Shown here: positions 7,689-16,502 of the stretch, piece after piece | Layout of the letters: each line of letters starts with the position of its first letter | Position numbering within the stretch: the first letter of the stretch is position 1 | Source: Sphingopyxis macrogoltabida | GTDB taxonomy: Bacteria > Pseudomonadota > Alphaproteobacteria > Sphingomonadales > Sphingomonadaceae | Direction: 5' to 3' | Assembly (NCBI RefSeq): GCF_001314325.1 | Contig: NZ_CP009429.1 | Span: 4,092,501-4,156,500, forward strand | Length of the DNA stretch: 64,000 bases | Translations under genes and position numbers: made by a program | Notes under the pieces: generated by a model | The model's database searches: none | What the model was told of the DNA's origin: nothing | The model's input: only the letters and a program-made list of their open reading frames with translations

Positions 7689-9909
7689 CGAGCGCCGCGC
7701 CGACGATCCGCCGCGATTCATAGACGCGATACTGGTTAAGCGTCCCGTTGGTATTGTTGAAGGCGAAGGTGCGGAAATTCTCGTCGGTCAGATTCTTGCC
7801 GAAGACCGAGACTTTCCACGCGTCGTTTTCGGCCCCGATACCAATCGTCGCGGCAAGCAGGCCATAGCCGGGCTCGTTCACGTCGACATAGTTGGGAAAG
7901 CCGATCACCTGCTTCGAGCGATAGTTGTAATTGACGCTGGTGCTGATCTTCAGCCCGCCGCCGAGCGGCTGCGCATAGTCGAGCCCGAGATTATAGGCCC
8001 ATTTGGGGGCGAAGGGCAGCGGCTGACCGGTCAGATCCTGCACCCCGCCGATGCAGCCCTGCGCCGCGGTCTGGCCGCCGGCGCAGGGCGCCCCCGGAAA
8101 ATCGCCCCATTCGGCGTTGGTGTAGGCGACGCCGGCGGTCAGGAACAGATCGGCTGTCCGCACCGGTCGCCAGCTCAGTTCCGCCTCGAACCCCCGCGTC
8201 TTCGCATCGCCGTTGGTGAGCGGGAAGGTGAGCGCGATCGGATCGCGGCTGGCGGTCTGATAGCCCTTGATGTCGGCATAATAGCCGGTGACGTTGAAGG
8301 TCAGCCCGGCGCCGGGGAAGGTGGTGCGCAGCCCGGCCTCATAGCTCGTCGGCCGTTCGGGACCGACCGGCAGCAGCGCCTGCACCGCAATGTTGCTGTC
8401 GAAACCGCCGCCCTTGTAGCCGCGCGTCACCGATGCAAAGGCCATGATGTCGGGGGTGAAATTATATTCGATCGCGGCGCGCCAGGTCAGCGCGTCGTCC
8501 TTGCCGCTGACGCTCGCGCTGTCGGTGGCGAGCGTGATCGTGTCGAGGCGCGACTTCGCGACGCGCTGCTTTTCGGTCAGCCAGCGGCCGCCGAGCGTCA
8601 CGGTGAGCTGGTCCGTGATGTTGAAATTGGCCTGTCCGAACACCGCCATGTTCCGCGTCGCGACATCGACGTCGACCTCGCGATTGAAGAAGGGCAGGAA
8701 GAACAAGGTCGGGAAGAGCTGGTTCGTATAGCTGTCTACCGTCTGGCGGAAATAATAGAGCCCCGCGACATAGTCGACGAAACCGCCGGTCGGCGACGCG
8801 ATGCGCAGTTCCTGCGACACCTGCCGCTGCTTGTGGTCGCCATAGTTGATGTCGAGGAAATTGTCGGTCGACGAATCCGAATCGAGCCCGTCGACCGTCT
8901 CGAACCCGCGCCAGGCGCTGATCGAGGTCAGCGTGTGGCCCCCGCCGATATCCCAGTCGAGCTGGAGCGAGGCGCCATAGCTTTTGGCGTGGGTGAAGAC
9001 GTCGCCGTTGATCGACTGTTTCTGGTTTTCGCGGCCCAGATCGTCGCCGATGATGCCGACCGCGGTGTTTTCCCAGGGATAGCGGAAGGCGGGGTCGGGA
9101 AAGCGCTGAACCGTCCAGATGCAGCAGTTGGAATTGCTTTCCCAATAATCGCCGGTCAGCGTCGCGCGCAGCGCGCTCGACGGCTCGAATTCCAGCTTGC
9201 CGCGGAAACCATATTCGTCGCGGTCGTTGAGGCGGCGCCCGTCGGGCTCGTTACGGATATATCCTTCGCGATAGCTGCGCCGCGCCGAAACGGAAAAGCG
9301 GAGCGTTTCCGCGAGCGGGCCCGACAGATAGCCATAGGCATGAAGGTCGTTGTCCGGCGAGCCGAGGCTCACCCCGGCGCGGAAGGTCAGCGTGTCCGAC
9401 GGCCGCCGCGTCGCGATGTTGATCACGCCCGCGCTGGCATTCTTGCCGAACAAGGTGCTCTGCGGCCCGCGCAAAACCTCGATGCGCTCGATGTCGGGAA
9501 GGTCGACGAGGGTCGCGCCGCTCTGACCCATGACGACGCCGTCGATGACATAGGCGGTGCTCGGTTCGATCGTTTCGGAACTGAACGTGTTGGTGCCGAC
9601 GCCGCGGATGAAGAAGCCGAAGTTGCGGGGCCCCGACTGGGCCGGCGACATCAGGCCCGGCACGACATATTGCAGGTCGGTCGATGCGTTGAGCTGGAGG
9701 TCGTTCAACCGGTCGCCGCCGACGACGGCGATCGACAGCGGGACATCCTGCAACCGTTCCTCGCGCTTCTGCGCCGTGACCACGATCGCCGTATCGTCGC
9801 GCGCCGCCGTTTCGGGCTGATCCTGCGCCATCGCAGGGGCGGCGGCAAAGGCGATGGCGCACGCCGGAATCGCGGCTGCACAGGTAAAAAACGTCCGCAT
9901 CTTCGGCAT
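7675..9909 (-). CDS. TonB-dependent outer-membrane receptor
   Basis: A 744-residue receptor. The ATG at 9909 follows GGGAG-rich ribosome sites and opens a signal peptide ending near APAMAQDQ. The plug starts with a TonB-box-like IVVTAQKREERLQDVPLSI, then DLQYVVPGL, RIEVLRGPQSTLFGKNASAG and a long beta-barrel region. The last residue is Phe, as needed for barrel assembly. Sphingomonads use such receptors to take up carbohydrates, aromatics and lipids as well as siderophores. As first gene of a cluster with glycosidases, an esterase and a symporter it most likely imports the locus substrate. An alternative start three codons later (MRTFF) is possible. Confidence 0.93.
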   Translation of the reverse strand: MPKMRTFFTCAAAIPACAIAFAAAPAMAQDQPETAARDDTAIVVTAQKREERLQDVPLSIAVVGGDRLNDLQLNASTDLQYVVPGLMSPAQSGPRNFGFFIRGVGTNTFSSETIEPSTAYVIDGVVMGQSGATLVDLPDIERIEVLRGPQSTLFGKNASAGVINIATRRPSDTLTFRAGVSLGSPDNDLHAYGYLSGPLAETLRFSVSARRSYREGYIRNEPDGRRLNDRDEYGFRGKLEFEPSSALRATLTGDYWESNSNCCIWTVQRFPDPAFRYPWENTAVGIIGDDLGRENQKQSINGDVFTHAKSYGASLQLDWDIGGGHTLTSISAWRGFETVDGLDSDSSTDNFLDINYGDHKQRQVSQELRIASPTGGFVDYVAGLYYFRQTVDSYTNQLFPTLFFLPFFNREVDVDVATRNMAVFGQANFNITDQLTVTLGGRWLTEKQRVAKSRLDTITLATDSASVSGKDDALTWRAAIEYNFTPDIMAFASVTRGYKGGGFDSNIAVQALLPVGPERPTSYEAGLRTTFPGAGLTFNVTGYYADIKGYQTASRDPIALTFPLTNGDAKTRGFEAELSWRPVRTADLFLTAGVAYTNAEWGDFPGAPCAGGQTAAQGCIGGVQDLTGQPLPFAPKWAYNLGLDYAQPLGGGLKISTSVNYNYRSKQVIGFPNYVDVNEPGYGLLAATIGIGAENDAWKVSVFGKNLTDENFRTFAFNNTNGTLNQYRVYESRRIVGAALDVTF

Positions 9910-10046
9910 GTCTCCCACTCCCACAAATTTATCGTTATTTTTAATATGCCTCAAATTCGATCTAATATTGCATTTTGTCAATGGTTCAATTTAATCTGGC
10001 GATGCAGCCGTGGCATCGCGCCGCGGCATCGGATCGAGGATCAAAG
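9910..10046. promoter_or_regulatory. Divergent AT-rich promoter region between receptor and oxygenase D
   Basis: This 137-bp region separates the leftward receptor operon from the rightward oxygenase D/GH1 pair. It is strongly AT-rich in its left part, with a -35-like TTGACA on the minus strand (9981-9976). The segment at 9952-9969 resembles one at 3841-3859 ahead of oxygenase C, so both may bind one regulator. Ribosome sites GGGAG (receptor) and GAGGA (oxygenase D) flank it. Start points are not mapped. Confidence 0.45.
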
Positions 10047-10757
10047 ATGCAGGCGATCGAGGTCGAGCGCTTCCGGCGCGACGGGTTCCTGGCTATCCCG
10101 CAGCTGATCGGCGCGGACACGGTCGCGGAGCTGGCGGGGGTGTATGACGCGATGCTGCGCGGCGAAATCGACTGCAGCGCCACCGACAATCCGCTGGGCA
10201 TGACGACGCGCCAGATCATGGTCCCGTCCGCCTATCATCCGATCTTTCGCGACAATCCCGCGCTCGACGCCGCGCGCGATATCGCGCGGGCATTGCTGGG
10301 TATCGACGATCCGAAGCCGGTGTTCGACATGTTGATCTACAAGGAGCCCGGCCAGCTTGCGACAACGCCCTGGCATCAGGATTACAGCTACGCCGAAATG
10401 CCCTTCACGCCAGCGGGGACGCCGGTGCCGTCGGACGAATATGTGCAATTCTGGGTCGCGCTCGACGATGTCGACGAGGAGAATGGTTGCATGCATTTCG
10501 TCCCCGGCGCGCATCGCGCGCCTTTGCTCGACCATTATATCGCGGGCGGAGATGCCGATTACAGCCAGCGCCTGCTGGCGATCCGCGATCCCGAGGCGGC
10601 GCTCGACCTCGACACCGCGGTCGCTTGCCCGCTGAAGGCCGGCGGCGCGACGGTTCATAATTACGGAACGCCGCATTTCACGTCGGGCAACCGAACGACC
10701 GACCGACCGCGCCGCGCCTATATCTTCAATTTCTCCAGCCGCGACCCGCGCGCATGA
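10047..10757 (+). CDS. Phytanoyl-CoA dioxygenase (PhyH) family oxygenase D
   Basis: A 236-residue Fe(II)/2-oxoglutarate oxygenase. ATG 10047 was chosen because GAGGA lies six bases upstream and the domain begins at once (VERFRRDGFLAIPQ); an upstream in-frame ATG at 9975 would add 24 unconserved residues inside the promoter. Iron ligands are WHQD (TTPWHQDYSYAE) and His in VHNYGTPHFTSGN, with ENGCMHFVPGAHR between. It diverges from the receptor operon and overlaps the GH1 gene by ATGA, so it belongs to the same catabolic locus as oxygenases A-C. Confidence 0.85.
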   Translation: MQAIEVERFRRDGFLAIPQLIGADTVAELAGVYDAMLRGEIDCSATDNPLGMTTRQIMVPSAYHPIFRDNPALDAARDIARALLGIDDPKPVFDMLIYKEPGQLATTPWHQDYSYAEMPFTPAGTPVPSDEYVQFWVALDDVDEENGCMHFVPGAHRAPLLDHYIAGGDADYSQRLLAIRDPEAALDLDTAVACPLKAGGATVHNYGTPHFTSGNRTTDRPRRAYIFNFSSRDPRA

Positions 10758-11962
10758 CGGGCCGCCTGCCGCCCGGATTCCTGTGGGGCACCGCGACCGC
10801 CGCGCATCAGGTCGAGGGCAATAATGTCCATTCGGACTGCTGGGCGCTCGAACATGCGCAGCCGTCGCTCTTCCTCGAACCCTCGGGCGACGCCGCCGAC
10901 CATTATCATCGCTATGCCGAAGATATCGGCATCGTTGCCGCGCTGGGGTTCAATGCCTATCGCTTTTCGGTCGAATGGGCGCGGGTCGAACCCGAGGCAG
11001 GCTTTGTGTCGCAAGCCGCTCTCGACCATTATCGCCGCGTCACCGATGCCTGCCTTGCACGCGGGATCGCGCCCGTCGTTACGCTCCATCATTTCAGCCA
11101 GCCGCGCTGGATGGCGGCGCGCGGCGGGCTTGTTTGGCAGGAATTCCCGGAGCGCTTTGCCGAACAGGCGGCGCGCGTCGTTCGCGCACTCGATGGTCTC
11201 GCGATCGTCTGCACGATCAACGAACTCAACCTGCCCGCGATCGCCGCGCCCTATTTCCGCGGCCGCGCCAGCGCTGCGCAGCGCGCGGCGGCCGAGCGCG
11301 CACTGGGGGCGCCGCTCGATGCCTTCTTCCTCCACAGCCCCGAAGAAGCGATCTTCGGCAACGGCCTTGCCGCGCATCGTGCGGCGCGCGCAGCGATCCG
11401 CGCCGAGCGGCCAAACCTTGCGGTCGGCATGACGCTCGCGCTGTCCGAAGAATATGCCGAGCCCGGCGGCGAGGCCCATCGCGACGCGCGGTGCGAGACC
11501 TATTATGCCCCTTTCCTCGATGCCGCCGAGGAAGACGACTTTGTTGGCGTCCAGACCTATTCGCGCATGACGAGCCGCGCGGACGGCAGCGTCGGCATCG
11601 CCAAGGGCGGCGTGCCGACGACGATGGGCTGGGAAGACCGGCCCGAGGCGATCGGCGCGGTGTGCGAATGGGTGGCGAGCCGCTGGAGGGTCCCGATCGT
11701 CGTTACCGAAAATGGCTATGTCGGCGACGACGACGATCGCCGCGCCGTCTTTATCGACGCCGCTATTGCCGGAGTGCGGCAGGCGATGGCGCGCGGGGCC
11801 GACGTGCGCGGCTATTTCTATTGGTCGCTGCTCGACAATTTCGAATGGATGCTGGGATATCGTCAGCGCTTCGGCCTCGTCGCCATCGACGCCGCGACGA
11901 AGGCGCGGCGCGTCAAGGCGTCTGCACATGTCCTCGCAAAACTTTACCCGGGCCGGGAGTGA
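10754..11962 (+). CDS. GH1 family beta-glucosidase
   Basis: A 402-residue glycoside hydrolase family 1 protein, somewhat short for the family (usually 440-480). FLWGTATAAHQVEG is the N-terminal signature; YRFSVEWARVEP follows. The acid/base Glu lies in CTINELNLPAI, where the usual Pro of the TxNEP motif is Leu. The nucleophile Glu is in VVTENGYV, and SLLDNFEWMLGY is the conserved aglycone/glucose-binding segment. No signal peptide is seen, so it acts in the cytoplasm. It is translationally coupled to oxygenase D and probably releases glucose or a related sugar from the imported glycoside. Confidence 0.9.
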   Translation: MTGRLPPGFLWGTATAAHQVEGNNVHSDCWALEHAQPSLFLEPSGDAADHYHRYAEDIGIVAALGFNAYRFSVEWARVEPEAGFVSQAALDHYRRVTDACLARGIAPVVTLHHFSQPRWMAARGGLVWQEFPERFAEQAARVVRALDGLAIVCTINELNLPAIAAPYFRGRASAAQRAAAERALGAPLDAFFLHSPEEAIFGNGLAAHRAARAAIRAERPNLAVGMTLALSEEYAEPGGEAHRDARCETYYAPFLDAAEEDDFVGVQTYSRMTSRADGSVGIAKGGVPTTMGWEDRPEAIGAVCEWVASRWRVPIVVTENGYVGDDDDRRAVFIDAAIAGVRQAMARGADVRGYFYWSLLDNFEWMLGYRQRFGLVAIDAATKARRVKASAHVLAKLYPGRE

Positions 11963-12291
11963 AGATCGCGCCTTCGCCCGGACGCGAAAGCTAGCGACCC
12001 ACCCGGCTTGGAGGGACACCTGGATGGTAATCACTGCATGGCCCCACCAAATCCTGAGATGTCACACCCCAAGCGTTCCCTGCCTCGGGAGCGACGGCGA
12101 TCGTCACCGGCCATTTGCGAGTTGTAAGCTTCAACACAGTCCGAGTGGTCAGCAGACTTTAGGGTTCGCCTCAGCCTTCTTTTTGCTTTTGGCATTCATC
12201 GCGAAGCCATTGACTTTGCGTCACCGGTCGTCTGATTGAAACAGGGTTAACAGGGCAAGAATCATCCGTGTTCGAAAAATTCGGGGGACGC
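11963..12291. other. Intergenic stretch between GH1 gene and fliQ
   Basis: About 330 bases with no supportable gene. No trace of fliP, the usual left neighbour of fliQ, was found by reading all frames. No clear sigma-54 or sigma-28 promoter was recognised. The right end contains the fliQ ribosome site. The stretch marks an abrupt change from the catabolic locus to flagellar genes and may be a rearrangement junction. Confidence 0.4.
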
Positions 12292-12561
12292 GTGGAACAG
12301 GGGCAAGCGCTCGATTTGCTCGACCAGATGCTGTGGAACGCGGTGGTATTGGCGATGCCGGTACTCGTCGGCACGCTGGTTGTCGGGTTGATCATTTCGG
12401 TATTTCAGGTCGCGACGCAGATACAGGAAATGACGCTTTCCTATGTCCCGAAGATCCTGACCGCCGCATTTCTGCTCATCGCGCTCGGGCCTTGGATGCT
12501 CGGGCGGCTCACCGACTGGGCGCGCGAACTCTATCTCTCCATCCCCACGCTCGGCCAATAG
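12292..12561 (+). CDS. fliQ: Flagellar export apparatus protein FliQ
   Basis: An 89-residue inner-membrane protein of the flagellar type III export gate. The conserved core ISVFQVATQIQEMTLSYVPK is complete and two hydrophobic helices are evident. GTG 12292 is preferred: GGGGGA lies just upstream and the product then has the 89 residues typical of FliQ; an upstream GTG at 12268 would add eight residues without a ribosome site. FliQ assembles with FliP and FliR into the export pore. The gene leads a fliQ-fliR-flhB-flhA run; fliP is not adjacent, which is unusual. Confidence 0.92.
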   Translation: MEQGQALDLLDQMLWNAVVLAMPVLVGTLVVGLIISVFQVATQIQEMTLSYVPKILTAAFLLIALGPWMLGRLTDWARELYLSIPTLGQ

Positions 12562-12577
12562 GCACGCGAGGCCCTTC

Positions 12578-13339
12578 GTGGACGATTTCACCCAGCAGAT
12601 TCTGGCAGTGCTCTGCACATCCCTGCGTATTGCGCCCGCGCTCGCCTTCGCACCGCCCTTCACGCTCGTGCGAGTGCCCGCTCTGGTCCGTGTACTAATG
12701 GCCATCGCCCTCGCCGCATGGATGGTCGACACATGGCCCGACCGCACCACGGTGCTGATCGAGAATGCACCTTCGTTCGCGGTGCTAGCGATCGGCGAGT
12801 TGACGATCGGAATCGCGATTGCGCTGGCGCTGCAACTCTGTTTCGCGGCGTTGCTGTGGGCGGGGCAGACGCTCGATATCCAGGCCGGATTCGGCCTCGC
12901 GATGGTCGCCGATCCGACGACGCAGGCACAAATGCCGCTCGCCGGCACCATTCTTGCCTATGCAACCGCTGCCATATTTTTTGCCGGATCGGGGCCGTTT
13001 GACCTGCTGGCAGTATGGGCCGCCTCGCTTGACGTTGTCCCGCTCGGCGCGGCGCTGCACCCCGACCTTGGCGCGATGGCGAAGCTGATGGGCGGCCTCT
13101 TCGGCATCGCGATCGGGTTAGTCGGTATGGTGATTATGGCGCTCTTCCTGCTCGATCTCGCCATCGCCTTCATGTCGCGAACCTTGCCGCAGATGAACGT
13201 GCTGCTACTCGGCTTTCAGGTCAAGGCGATCGCGATGCTGCTCTGCCTGCCAATCGCCATCGGCGTCTCGGCCGGGCTGTTTCTCCGTCTCATCCGTCTC
13301 GCGCTTTCGGATGCGCTGACGCTCGTCGCCGTGGGCTGA
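12578..13339 (+). CDS. fliR: Flagellar export apparatus protein FliR
   Basis: A 253-residue polytopic membrane protein of the export gate. TLRIAP-type opening (SLRIAPALAFAPPF), GELTIGIAIALALQL and the GQTLDIQAGFGLAMVADP segment are FliR hallmarks. The start is GTG 12578 with GAGG upstream. It follows fliQ by 16 bases and is four bases from flhB, so the run is one operon. FliR caps the FliP-FliQ pore in the membrane. Confidence 0.93.
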   Translation: MDDFTQQILAVLCTSLRIAPALAFAPPFTLVRVPALVRVLMAIALAAWMVDTWPDRTTVLIENAPSFAVLAIGELTIGIAIALALQLCFAALLWAGQTLDIQAGFGLAMVADPTTQAQMPLAGTILAYATAAIFFAGSGPFDLLAVWAASLDVVPLGAALHPDLGAMAKLMGGLFGIAIGLVGMVIMALFLLDLAIAFMSRTLPQMNVLLLGFQVKAIAMLLCLPIAIGVSAGLFLRLIRLALSDALTLVAVG

Positions 13340-13343
13340 AAAA

Positions 13344-14432
13344 TTGGAGGGGCAGGAACAGAACCGGACCGAGGAAGCGACGCCCTTCAAGCTGAAGCGC
13401 GCGCGCGAAAAGGGCCAGGTCGCACGTGGTATGGACCTTGGCTTCGTCGGCAGCCTCGTCGCGCTGATATTCTTCGCTCTAGCTGCGGGCGCGAGTTTTG
13501 CGGTAATGCTCGCGCAGGTCATGCGGCGCGCGCTGACCCTCGGCATCGAGCGAGCGGACGCCCCCGCCGAACTGCTCGCAATCGGCGGCGGGGTGCTGCG
13601 CGAAGGTCTCTATCCGCTCATGCTGCTCGGCATCGCGATCGTCGCCGTGCTGATCACGCTCGACCTCATCCAGCTACGCGGACTGATTTTCAGCTTCCAG
13701 CCGCTCAAGCCCGACTTCAGCCGGCTCAATCCGGCCAAGGGGATCAAGCGCCTCTTTTCGGTGCGCATGCTGAAGGAAACACTGAAGAATATCGTCAAGA
13801 TGATCGCTTACGCCGCGGCCACCTGGCTGGTTATCGTCGCCGCGATCGAGAGTTTCGGCGGTGGCATGGCCGGTACCGGGGCGGTCGTGCGCGCGCTCAC
13901 CGGAGCGGCGGGACAATTGATCCTGGCCTTTCTGGGTCTCGCCGTCGTTTTCACGATCGTCGACCAGCTGATCGTGCGCCGCGAATTTCGCCGCCAGATG
14001 AGGATGAGTCGCCGCGAACTGACCCGCGAGATCAAGGACCGCGAGGGCGACCCACGCATCAAACAGAAGCGCAAGCAGCTTCACGCACGGATGGCCGAAC
14101 AAGCGCGCGGGCTCGAACGTGTCGCTGGTGCCGACCTTATCGTCACCAATCCGGACCATTATGCCATTGCCCTGCTTTACGACGCCGAGCATATGGACGC
14201 GCCAGTCGTGCGCGCGCGCGGCCGCAACGTCTTTGCGCAACTGATGAAGCGGAAGGCGCGGCTTTTGAACATACCCATCTTTGCCAATCCGCCGCTCGCG
14301 CGGGCGCTCTATTACCGGCATGAGGTCGACCAGCCGATCGGTACCGACAGCTACCGCGCCGTTGCAGCTCTTTATATCCGCCTGCGCGAGCACGACGCCG
14401 CGCCGGGCGTACCCCCAGGCGATCCCGCATGA
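13344..14432 (+). CDS. flhB: Flagellar export switch protein FlhB (NPDH variant)
   Basis: A 362-residue protein with the normal FlhB layout: charged N-terminus (QNRTEEATPFKLKRAREKGQV), four hydrophobic helices to about residue 215, and a cytoplasmic domain. The start is TTG at 13344, the only one giving the conserved N-terminus, and GGAGGGG lies around it rather than cleanly upstream. The autocleavage motif, NPTH in nearly all characterised homologues, reads NPDH here (VTNPDHYAIALLYD). FlhB cleavage between Asn and Pro normally switches export specificity from rod/hook to filament proteins. The gene overlaps flhA by ATGA. Confidence 0.93.
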   Translation: MEGQEQNRTEEATPFKLKRAREKGQVARGMDLGFVGSLVALIFFALAAGASFAVMLAQVMRRALTLGIERADAPAELLAIGGGVLREGLYPLMLLGIAIVAVLITLDLIQLRGLIFSFQPLKPDFSRLNPAKGIKRLFSVRMLKETLKNIVKMIAYAAATWLVIVAAIESFGGGMAGTGAVVRALTGAAGQLILAFLGLAVVFTIVDQLIVRREFRRQMRMSRRELTREIKDREGDPRIKQKRKQLHARMAEQARGLERVAGADLIVTNPDHYAIALLYDAEHMDAPVVRARGRNVFAQLMKRKARLLNIPIFANPPLARALYYRHEVDQPIGTDSYRAVAALYIRLREHDAAPGVPPGDPA

Positions 14433-16459
14433 AAACCCTTCTTGGCCGCAACAAGGATCTGATCCTGGTCGCCAGCTTCGTGCTGATTCTGATCATTTTG
14501 TTCGCGCCGATACCGCCGGCCTTTCTCGATCTCGCGATCATCATGAACTTCGGCCTCGCGCTGACGATCATGCTGTTGACCTTCTACGTCGCGAAGCCGG
14601 TCGATTTTTCGACCTTTCCCTCGTTGCTGCTCGTCGCGACCTTGTATCGGCTGTCGCTCAACGTCGCTGCGACGCGGCTGATCCTGACCGGCGGCGACGC
14701 GGGCGAGGTGATCGGGTCGATCGGCTCGTTCGCGGTGCAGGGCAATTTCGTCATCGGGCTCGTCGTCTTCTCGATACTCGTCGTCGTTCAGTTCATCGTC
14801 ATCACCTCGGGCGCGCAGCGCGTGTCCGAAGTCGCTGCGCGCTTCACGCTCGATTCGCTGCCCGGCCAGCAAATGAGCATCGATGCCGATCTCAACATGG
14901 GTCTGATCGACCAGAACGAGGCCGCGGCACGACGCAAGAATCTGGAGAAGGAAGCATCGTTTTACGGCGCGATGGATGGTGCGAGCAAGTTCGTGAAGGG
15001 CGATGCGGTCGCCGGTATCATCATCGTCCTGATCAACATCGTCGCCGGGTTGATCGTCGGCGTCGTGCAGATGGGGATGAGTTGGGGCCAATCGCTCGAA
15101 CATTTCGCACTGCTGACAATCGGCGACGGCATCGCGACCCAGCTCCCCGCGCTGATCATCTCGATCGCAACCGGTATCATCGTTACCCGCTCGGCTTCCG
15201 ACCGTGAGCTGAGCACAGAAATTTTCAATCAGCTGTCTTCGGTGCCCCGCATTCCCCTCATCGTTTGCGGCATATTGTTTGCTCTCATGATTCTACCCGG
15301 CATGCCGAAGTGGCCGATCTTGCTGATCGGCTTGCTGGCGTTGGCGGCGTGGGTGCGCATCCGACGGCGGATGCGCGCGGAAGCGGCGGACGCGGAGGCG
15401 GCGGGCGAAAGCGACCTTCCCGAAGCGAATTCACTGGGTGACACCGCGCCGATCGAAATCCGGTTGGGCAGCGAGCTTGCGACCTTTTGGGCTGAGCGGC
15501 GGGCATTGCTGCTCGACCGGATCGCCACCGGCCGCGCCGCGCACGAGACGTCATTCGGGATCGTCTTCCCGCAGGTCCGGCTGACCGACGCCGCCGAACT
15601 CGGTTCGCAGGATTACCGGGTCATGCTTCATGGCACGGCCTATGGTGCCGGACGGATCGTTCCCGACCATCTGTTTGCGGTCCGCCCCGGCGATAGCGGC
15701 GCGACGATCGAGGGCATCGAGGCCAGCGATCCGGCATTCGGCCTGCCCGGCTGGTGGATCGGGACGGCGCGCGAAAGCGAGGCGCGGGCAAAGGGGCTGA
15801 CGCTGATCGACCCCGAAACGGTGCTGATGACCCATTTCACCGAGGTCATGAAGGCCGAGGTCGCGACGATGCTGACCCGTTCGGTCACCGCGCAGTTGAT
15901 CGACCTCGCCCGCGAGCGGCAGCCAAGCCTGGTCGAGGAACTCGTCCCGAACGTCATGACCATATCGGATATCCAGCGCGTCCTGCAGAATTTGCTCGCC
16001 GAGCGCGTGTCGATCGCGAATATCGAACTGATCCTCGAAATCCTTGTCGACGTCGCACGTACCGAGCGCGACCATGTCGTGCTCACCGACCTCGTTCGCC
16101 GCCACCTGAGCACGAGCATCTGCAACGGCCTGCGTGGCAGCCACAGCCATCTCGCGGTAATCAGCCTCGATCCGAGGGTCGAAAATCAGATCGCGCAGAG
16201 CCTCGGCGCCGGCGGCGCCCATACGGCGATCGGGCTGGAGCCCAAGCTCGCCGATCAATTGCTGCGCAAACTCGCACCGGTGGCCGAAACCATGCTGCGT
16301 CAAGGCCGATCGCCGGTACTGCTGTGCGCGGCGGAAATACGCCGCAACCTGCTGCGCCTGACCCAGCGTGCCATCCCGCAGCTGTCGATCCTCGCTATCG
16401 AGGAAATTCCGCTGCGAACCGCGCTGCAGTCGTTCCAGGTCGTAAAGCTCGATAGCTAG
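14429..16459 (+). CDS. flhA: Flagellar export protein FlhA
   Basis: A 676-residue protein. The N-terminal half has about eight membrane segments with PPAFLDLAIIMNFGLALTI and the FHIPEP-type region KPVDFSTFPSLLLVATLYRLSLN; the cytoplasmic half follows from about residue 340, with TVLMTHFTEVMK and the conserved LVEELVPNVMTISDIQRVLQ. FlhA forms the nonameric ring that docks export chaperones and energises transport. It is coupled to flhB by ATGA overlap and is the last core flagellar gene of this run. Confidence 0.95.
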   Translation: MKTLLGRNKDLILVASFVLILIILFAPIPPAFLDLAIIMNFGLALTIMLLTFYVAKPVDFSTFPSLLLVATLYRLSLNVAATRLILTGGDAGEVIGSIGSFAVQGNFVIGLVVFSILVVVQFIVITSGAQRVSEVAARFTLDSLPGQQMSIDADLNMGLIDQNEAAARRKNLEKEASFYGAMDGASKFVKGDAVAGIIIVLINIVAGLIVGVVQMGMSWGQSLEHFALLTIGDGIATQLPALIISIATGIIVTRSASDRELSTEIFNQLSSVPRIPLIVCGILFALMILPGMPKWPILLIGLLALAAWVRIRRRMRAEAADAEAAGESDLPEANSLGDTAPIEIRLGSELATFWAERRALLLDRIATGRAAHETSFGIVFPQVRLTDAAELGSQDYRVMLHGTAYGAGRIVPDHLFAVRPGDSGATIEGIEASDPAFGLPGWWIGTARESEARAKGLTLIDPETVLMTHFTEVMKAEVATMLTRSVTAQLIDLARERQPSLVEELVPNVMTISDIQRVLQNLLAERVSIANIELILEILVDVARTERDHVVLTDLVRRHLSTSICNGLRGSHSHLAVISLDPRVENQIAQSLGAGGAHTAIGLEPKLADQLLRKLAPVAETMLRQGRSPVLLCAAEIRRNLLRLTQRAIPQLSILAIEEIPLRTALQSFQVVKLDS

Positions 16460-16502
16460 TCGACGAGCATAGACAGCGCTTATCCAAAGGATTGATAAGA
16501 AG

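Noticed and set aside
7621..10107. An 828-codon plus-strand open frame
   Set aside because: Antisense to the TonB-dependent receptor, whose domain order and signal peptide are unmistakable; the antisense product has no recognisable domain.
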